The notes under the pieces were generated by a model that ran no database searches, was not told the DNA's origin, and worked only from the letters and a program-made list of their open reading frames with translations. Source: Thermofilum sp. (GTDB lineage: Archaea; Thermoproteota; Thermoprotei; Thermofilales; Thermofilaceae). From it: a stretch of 10,778 nucleotides of DNA. The stretch covers positions 1 to 10,778 of the forward strand of contig JAJHRM010000070.1 in assembly GCA_020832965.1 (NCBI GenBank), written 5' to 3'. Below, piece by piece: positions 6,513-10,778 of the stretch (position 1 is its first letter; each line of letters begins with the position of its first letter). The position numbers and the translations under genes were made by a program.

Positions 6513-7796
6513 TTAATCATCCCTCACCCTAACTTTTCCGGTCAAAAGAACACTCATTAGACCATTTTTCACCTTCTCAAGCTTGCCTCTTTCATTAATG
6601 TAAAGCTCAATTGTTCTGTCGACTGCTGAAAGAATCTCAGCAATTTTTCGCTGCTCTTGAAGAGGAGGCACACCTATTTTAAATCTAGCTATCGATTCCC
6701 AGGAAGTTCTAGGATGATTAGTTCCTCTCATTGTAGAAATAGCATGTTTAATAAACTTTTTTGAATGTAAAACATATATGAGAAATTCTGGAATAATATC
6801 TTTTTTAGTTTTAATTACAATAATATCTGTAGAGCAAACTCCATCTATATTAGCAAGAACAGCTTTATCAAGATAGGGTCTTAACTTTCCATAGAGAATG
6901 TCCCCCTTATAAAATTTCATTTTTGCACTCCTTACGTCACTAATATTGCCAAATCTCCTAAGTCGTATTTCGCCGCTCATTATATGTTCAAGTCCGACAT
7001 AAGGCGTAGAACTTTCTTCTTGCTGGGGATAGACAATTTCTTTTCTTGACTCTGCTATTTCTCCTAGCTTTGCTATTCTCCAGTCTGTTGGTATTTTTCC
7101 TATTTCTGTCTCCTGGAACTCTGTCTCCCTATAGAATGTGAGTTTGCCGTCTACATCTTTTACCCTGATTCTCCCGGCGAGCAGCTCGCCCATTAAAGCC
7201 TTCTTCAGCCTCTCGAGCCGAGCTATAGCGTTATCAATATTTTCAATCGCTCTGTCGACTGTTGAAAGAATTTCTGCAATTTTTTGCTGTTCATTGCGAG
7301 GAGGAATGGGCACAGTGAGCATTTCTAACGCGTCGCGTGGTACCCTCCTCCTACCAGTTGTTCCTCGCATTAATGATTTCAATTTATTACGATTTGGAGA
7401 AAACTTCAGTAGATAGAAGAGATAGAAAGTATCTATGTCTTTGCATTTTATAGGATAAACTTCCGTTGTTGCTAAAGCGAAGTTTCCTGGAATGTCAAGA
7501 GGAACTATTCCTTGTTTTCCATTTTCGAAAGAAGGAGTTATTTTTGCTAGCAAAATATCTCCAGGCTCACAATATACAAAGCTTTTCGCTTCACGTATAT
7601 CGCGTATCTCATATTGTGTATAGATTTTATTGTCTGGAATCGCTTCCATAGGTATAAAGGTGACATTCCTAATATTTCTAGTCAGTTTTTTATTACCACG
7701 AATCTCGGCTACATCCTTTAGTTTTGCTATTCTCCAGTCTCTTGGTATTTTTCCTATTTCTGTCTCCTGGAACTCTGTCTCCCTATAGAACTTCAC
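6513..7796 (-). CDS. hsdS: Type I restriction-modification specificity subunit, HsdS (S)
   Basis: This 427-residue protein chooses the two half-sites of the bipartite recognition sequence. It has two target-recognition domains (about 20-165 and 240-375), each followed by a conserved helical region: NEQQKIAEILSTVDRAIENI (168-187) through KKALMGELLAGRIRVKD, and LQEQRKIAEILSAVDRTIEL (379-398) through NGLMSVLLTGKVRVRD. The segment FYRETEFQETEIGKIP occurs at both 3-18 and 221-236, and the match extends to WRIAKL with a single Arg/Thr change, so the gene is a tandem fusion of two half-subunits. The two recognition domains themselves differ, as expected for an asymmetric site. The start is GTG 7796, overlapping the hsdM TGA as GTGA, with GGTGAG (7802-7807) 5 bases upstream. 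The gene is notably AT-rich, especially in the recognition domains, which fits domain exchange by transfer. Confidence 0.95.
   Translation of the reverse strand: MKFYRETEFQETEIGKIPRDWRIAKLKDVAEIRGNKKLTRNIRNVTFIPMEAIPDNKIYTQYEIRDIREAKSFVYCEPGDILLAKITPSFENGKQGIVPLDIPGNFALATTEVYPIKCKDIDTFYLFYLLKFSPNRNKLKSLMRGTTGRRRVPRDALEMLTVPIPPRNEQQKIAEILSTVDRAIENIDNAIARLERLKKALMGELLAGRIRVKDVDGKLTFYRETEFQETEIGKIPTDWRIAKLGEIAESRKEIVYPQQEESSTPYVGLEHIMSGEIRLRRFGNISDVRSAKMKFYKGDILYGKLRPYLDKAVLANIDGVCSTDIIVIKTKKDIIPEFLIYVLHSKKFIKHAISTMRGTNHPRTSWESIARFKIGVPPLQEQRKIAEILSAVDRTIELYINERGKLEKVKNGLMSVLLTGKVRVRDD
7069..7136 (-). repeat. Direct repeat copy 2 inside hsdS (start of second half)
   Basis: This 68-base stretch encodes the conserved N-terminal segment of the second HsdS half. 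It matches 7723-7790 at an offset of 654 bases (218 codons), with only one mismatch (7087 versus 7741). Confidence 0.9.
7723..7790 (-). repeat. Direct repeat copy 1 at the start of hsdS
   Basis: This partner of 7069-7136 covers codons 3-25 of hsdS. Recombination between the copies would delete or add exactly one target-recognition half in frame. Confidence 0.9.
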
Positions 7797-9583
7797 GGTA
7801 TCTCACCTATCACTTTTGCCAGCTCTGTCATTATGTGGTCTATTTTCTGGAGTAGCTGGTTTTTCTCCTCTTCGATTTGTTTTAGTTCTCGGTATTCTTT
7901 GAGGATAGCTATTTGCTCTTCCTCCTCAATTGGAGTCACATAGAGTGTTACGTTTAGGTTGTAGTCGTTTTTCCTAACTTCCTCTATTGGGACTATTCTT
8001 GAAAAGCCAGGCTGCTCCCTGTATTCTCTGTAAGTTTTCACTATTTTTTCGATGTTTTCGTCCGCTAGGATGTTTAGTTTCCTTATTTCTGGGTGTTGCT
8101 TGAACTCGTTGCTCGCGTTTATGAAGAGTATTTTTCCTTTTCTTTCCTGGGGCTTGTTCCTGTTGAAGACAATGATGGCTCCAGGGGCATTAGTGTTGTA
8201 GAAGAGCTTTTCCGGTAACAGGATCACGGCTTCTATGAGGTCGGCCAGGATTACTTTGCTTCGTATTTCTTTTTCTCTTCCTCCTCTGAAGAGGGCTCCC
8301 TGGTCTATGACTACTACTGTTTTCTTTTTGGATGTGTGTAGCATTAGCTGGATCCACGCCCAGTCGGCTGTGTTGTCTGGCGGGTAGCCGTAGATGTAGA
8401 TTTTTCTTAGTTCTGGCTTGTTGAGTTTTTCTTCTCCGTAGCCATCCTGGTTCCAGGGCGGGTTTGCTATAACGTAGTCGGCTTGGGGCTCTCCTAGCTG
8501 TTGTAGGAATTCTGGGTTGATCAGGCTGTCTCCGAAGAAGATTTTCGCATCTGTCTTTATCCCGTGCAGTAGTAGGTTCATTTTCGCAATTGCCACCATA
8601 GTGTCGTTGCGGTCTTGCCCGTAGAGGCGGAGAGAAGGGTTGGCTTCCCTAAGCTTGCTCTTTACATAGTTATATGATTCTATGAGCATTGCCGCCGAGC
8701 CGCATGCCGGGTCCACGATTGTTGTGTTGTTTTCAGGGTCCATTAGCTGAACCATTAGCTTTATGACTTCCCTCGGGGTGTATGTTTCTCCCTCTTTTGC
8801 CTTTGTTGGCGCGAAATATGAGAGTACCCATTGGTATGCGTCGCCTATCACGTCGTAGTCTATTTGGCTAAAGTCGTACTTGTTGAATAGTTCTACAAGA
8901 TTTACAAGGATTGGTCTTAGGTCATCTTTTCTGGCAAGCGTTGAGAGCCCCACTTTGTCTATGAGTCTTTTTAGTTCGTCTAGTCCTATTCCTCCATCGG
9001 AAACATTAAGTTCAGCTATCCTGAGCAATGCTTTCTCTATTTCTGGAATTGTATCCGAGGGCGTTCTCACCACGCTTTGCCACGTAAGCAGCTGATCAGA
9101 CCCCTCATCATAGAGCTTTAGGTACTCCTCGTTTGCTAGTATGTATGCTTGCTCTTTTGAGAAACCTTCATTTATATACTTGAGGACTATGGCGTTCCAC
9201 TTGTCGCTTATTACCTTGTAGAACAAGAGGATCAGTATCGACTCATACGAAACCGCGGTTCTAATTATGTCTGCGGCGCTTTTAAGCAATCTGAGAACCT
9301 CGTCCTTACTCGGAGCTCTAACTTCGTTAACCCCTCTCTTAGCAAACCTATATAGCGTCCTGCCATCCTTCGACACACCTACCCGTTGAAGCAAGCCCTC
9401 ATTCATGAGTGGCGATAGCACCTTGTACACGTTTTCCAGGCGTCTGCCTGCCTTGTTCAGGCAAGCCTCAGCCTCTTCAGCGGTGAAAGGTCTATCCTTA
9501 AACTCGTTAAAAAGTATGAAGAAGTAGTCCCTGAGCCATGGTGTCTCGAGATTCGAGATCCTTATCCAATACTCTAAATCCAT
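7793..9583 (-). CDS. hsdM: Type I DNA N6-adenine methyltransferase subunit, HsdM (M), with extra winged helix
   Basis: HsdM transfers a methyl group from S-adenosylmethionine to adenine in the site chosen by HsdS, protecting host DNA and forming the core to which HsdR binds. In the 596-residue product, residues about 5-85 look like a winged helix (TAEEAEACLNKAGRRLENVY, then MNEGLLQRVG with a basic wing). The HsdM helical N-domain follows (about 90-255), then YTPREV, motif I DPACGSAAM (291-299), GQDRNDTMVAIAKMNLLLHG, the catalytic motif ANPPWNQDGYG (NPPW at 374-377), and PEKLFYNTNAPGAIIVFNR. A coiled-coil C-terminus (about 555-590) would contact HsdS. Motif I has Ala-Ala where Gly-Gly is usual, and motif IV ends in Trp rather than the common Phe; both remain compatible with activity. 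I chose ATG 9583 because GGTGA (9588-9592) precedes it; TTG 9607 would add eight residues. It is the first gene of the operon. Confidence 0.93.
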   Translation of the reverse strand: MDLEYWIRISNLETPWLRDYFFILFNEFKDRPFTAEEAEACLNKAGRRLENVYKVLSPLMNEGLLQRVGVSKDGRTLYRFAKRGVNEVRAPSKDEVLRLLKSAADIIRTAVSYESILILLFYKVISDKWNAIVLKYINEGFSKEQAYILANEEYLKLYDEGSDQLLTWQSVVRTPSDTIPEIEKALLRIAELNVSDGGIGLDELKRLIDKVGLSTLARKDDLRPILVNLVELFNKYDFSQIDYDVIGDAYQWVLSYFAPTKAKEGETYTPREVIKLMVQLMDPENNTTIVDPACGSAAMLIESYNYVKSKLREANPSLRLYGQDRNDTMVAIAKMNLLLHGIKTDAKIFFGDSLINPEFLQQLGEPQADYVIANPPWNQDGYGEEKLNKPELRKIYIYGYPPDNTADWAWIQLMLHTSKKKTVVVIDQGALFRGGREKEIRSKVILADLIEAVILLPEKLFYNTNAPGAIIVFNRNKPQERKGKILFINASNEFKQHPEIRKLNILADENIEKIVKTYREYREQPGFSRIVPIEEVRKNDYNLNVTLYVTPIEEEEQIAILKEYRELKQIEEEKNQLLQKIDHIMTELAKVIGEIP

Positions 9584-9591
9584 TTTCTCAC

Positions 9592-9621
9592 CCACTACCC
9601 TATTCAAGTTTTGGGTAGTGG
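9592..9621. promoter_or_regulatory. Perfect 9-bp inverted repeat over the hsdM transcription start (putative operator)
   Basis: CCACTACCC (9592-9600) and GGGTAGTGG (9613-9621) are exact inverse complements separated by 12 AT-rich bases. The pair lies between the TATA-like box and the hsdM start codon, with the left arm reaching the ribosome binding site. Arm centres are about two helical turns apart, as for a dimeric regulator. An mRNA hairpin masking the binding site is the alternative, if transcription starts upstream of 9621. Confidence 0.55.
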
Positions 9622-9622
9622 A

Positions 9623-9632
9623 CCATAAAAAG
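9623..9632 (-). promoter_or_regulatory. TATA-like promoter of the restriction-modification operon
   Basis: On the minus strand this reads CTTTTTATGG, an archaeal TATA-like box. Initiation about 25 bases downstream would fall near 9603, giving a leader of about 20 bases before ATG 9583. It is the only promoter-like element I see for the five-gene operon. Confidence 0.5.
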
Positions 9633-9718
9633 GTAACGTTTCACACTAGCCGTGAGCTGACAACCTCCGCCGTATACCCATAACTAAGAACGCGCACTTT
9701 TCAGGTGGGTGGTGAGGG

Positions 9719-10219
9719 GAGCGGAGGGACTCTAGAGGGACGACTTGGTTAACGAGGGTCCCCCCTCTTTCAAGCCATCGACGCTGACGATTTCCTGCGC
9801 GCGCCTACCTGAACTCGTCCTTTGCACAGCTACAGGCTGAGGTCATGGGGAGGAGCACTGGAGGAGGCATGATAGAGCTTGACGTGAAGCCGTTGAGCGA
9901 CTTCTTGATCTTGGACGTGAAGAAGTTGCCAAGAGAGGACGTCGAGAAGCTGGCGAAGCTCTTTGACGAGCTAGAGGCGGAGGCTCGAAGACTGGGTGGG
10001 GCCGACGAGACCGAGAATGTGTTCGGCTCAGAGCTCGCTAGGGAGCTCACTAGCAGAGCGGTGAAGAGCGGTATCGCAGGACTCTTCAACACGGCCATAG
10101 AGAGGATAGACCATGAGGTAGCGAGGGTTTTGGGATTAGAGGACATCGTGGAGGGGCTGAGGGCCACGGTCTTGGAGATGGAGGGGAGGAGGCTAGGCTC
10201 GAGGCTGAGAGGGCGCTAG
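9719..10219 (+). pseudogene. C-terminal remnant of a solitary N6-adenine DNA methyltransferase
   Basis: The main open stretch (9788-10219) contains YLNSSFAQLQAEV, then GRSTGGGMIELDVKPL, then VKKLPREDVEKLAKLFDEL. That order (LNS, G-R-x-x-GGG, a Leu/Pro turn, a Leu-rich helix ending FDELE) is typical of the C-terminal target-recognition part of M.TaqI/Eco57I-like methylases. Upstream, FQAIDADDFLRA sits in another frame and joins YLNSS if one GC is removed from GCGCGCGC near 9798-9805. Before that, GTTWLTRVPP joins through the six-C run at 9760-9765. The catalytic N-terminal domain with the NPPY motif is absent, as is a start codon with a ribosome binding site, so it cannot be an active methylase. 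It runs divergently from the type I operon and is GC-rich like the outer flanks, so it probably belonged to an older system here. Confidence 0.65.
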
Positions 10220-10393
10220 CCCTCGTGGACCCGGGGAGCCTGGCGACTACGAGGTGGATGGGAGCTTCAACCCTCTACTCCGGCGAGGGGCTCCTCGAGC
10301 TAGCCAGGCTGGAGGGGGCTCGTCGTCCTCGCAGCAGCGTGGGCGTGCGGGGGCCTAGTCGAGGAGTACATCGCCGGAGAAGTGGAGGAGTAG
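10220..10393 (+). pseudogene. Frameshifted reading frame after the methylase remnant, unrecognised
   Basis: A frame offset from the methylase remnant reads EARLEAERALALVDPGS and on to LLELARLEG. Removing one G from the five-G run at 10314-10318 continues it as LVVLAAAWACGGLVEEYIAG and then EVEE, stopping at TAG 10391-10393. The sequence looks like real, decayed coding DNA, with an amphipathic helix followed by an Ala-rich helix. It may be either the original end of the methylase or a separate small protein. I cannot assign a family. Confidence 0.3.
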
Positions 10394-10546
10394 CGCAGCA
10401 CTATGGCGCTCAGTTAACGCGCTAAAACTGTGAGGAGACTGGGCGGGCGGGGGTGTTCTGGAAGGCGGTGGCGCGCAGAGCCTCGAGGGCGAGCGCGCCG
10501 CGACTGTCTTAGCCTTTGAGCAAGCACGCGTGGTTGCGTTACGCTA
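10394..10546. other. GC-rich spacer, nothing recognised
   Basis: This is a short GC-rich stretch between two broken genes that point toward each other. I see no gene, hairpin with T-tract, or repeat. Confidence 0.4.
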
Positions 10547-10778
10547 TCAGCTCCTCTGGCGCCCCGTGGTTATCACCACCTCTCCTTCCTCACCGTGTAC
10601 TACGACCTCCACAGCCTCCAGCCAGATGATAGTCCCCTCGCCCACAGTCTCCTTTAGTCTTTTGCCATTGACCACCACCTAGCTGGGCTCATATCTCTCA
10701 TGCGTGCCGACAATCTCCACGTCGAAGCCCAGCCTTCCCCTCTTAATCATCACGAGTACACCGGCCACCCAGCTCGCT
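10547..10778 (-). pseudogene. Amber-interrupted reading frame running off the right edge
   Basis: On the minus strand the frame is open from the window edge and reads MIKRGRLGFDVEIVGTHERY (ATG 10750). It then meets TAG at 10679-10681 and continues as VVVNGKRLKETVGEG, then a strand-rich segment with EVVVHGEEGEVVITT, ending at TGA 10547-10549. Alternating hydrophobic residues and clear codon structure on both sides of the TAG argue for one beta-rich protein interrupted by a point mutation (for example from TGG or CAG). The frame stays open upstream of ATG 10750, so the gene may begin outside the window. I do not recognise the family. Readthrough or two separate short proteins are less likely alternatives. 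Confidence 0.45.

Noticed and set aside
9805..10167. Minus-strand 120-codon frame opposite the methylase remnant
   Set aside because: The Ser-rich translation is an antisense shadow; the methylase-like motifs are on the plus strand.
1..10778. CRISPR array, tRNA or rRNA gene, insertion sequence or integrase
   Set aside because: I saw no spaced short repeats, no tRNA-like arm pattern, no transposase or recombinase motifs, and no matching terminal repeats at the island borders.

Overview
The window looks like a piece of a thermophilic archaeal chromosome, most likely Thermoproteota (Thermofilales/Thermoproteales-like). The basis is TATA-like boxes about 25 bases ahead of inferred start sites, GGTGA-type ribosome binding sites, heavy AGG/AGA and ATA codon use, Lys/Glu/Ile-rich proteins and T-tract rather than hairpin termination. 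No RNA gene or taxonomic marker is present, so the lineage is an inference.

Region 1-2150 is mostly GC-rich and decayed. It holds the 3' part of a membrane-anchored transglutaminase-like protein (1-606, +). Next comes a gene-poor stretch with a possible nuclease-like remnant (835-982), then a small two-helix membrane protein on the minus strand with its own TATA box and ribosome binding site (1270-1473). An EVE-domain protein follows, cut off about half-way (1689-1922, +).

Region 2151-9632 is a visibly more AT-rich, tightly packed minus-strand operon. Transcription order is hsdM (with an extra N-terminal winged helix), hsdS (two target-recognition halves from a tandem duplication), an unrecognised 278-residue protein, hsdR, and a small HELIH zinc metallopeptidase of the YgjP/DUF45 type. 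Junctions are 4-base overlaps, a zero-base junction, or a 59-base overlap. The single promoter visible upstream carries a perfect 9-bp inverted repeat across the expected transcription start. Together the genes encode a complete type I restriction-modification system plus two accessory proteins: HsdM and HsdS methylate host sites, HsdR translocates and cuts unmodified DNA, and the metallopeptidase and 278-residue protein presumably modulate or extend the defence.

Region 9640-10778 returns to GC-rich debris. It contains the C-terminal part of a second, unrelated N6-adenine DNA methyltransferase broken by dinucleotide or homopolymer slips (9719-10219), a frameshifted reading frame after it (10220-10393), and a minus-strand reading frame interrupted by an amber codon that runs off the right edge (10547-10778). 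The restriction operon therefore sits between broken genes, two of them (EVE domain, solitary methylase) of kinds often found with modified-DNA biology. This suggests a turnover-prone defence island.
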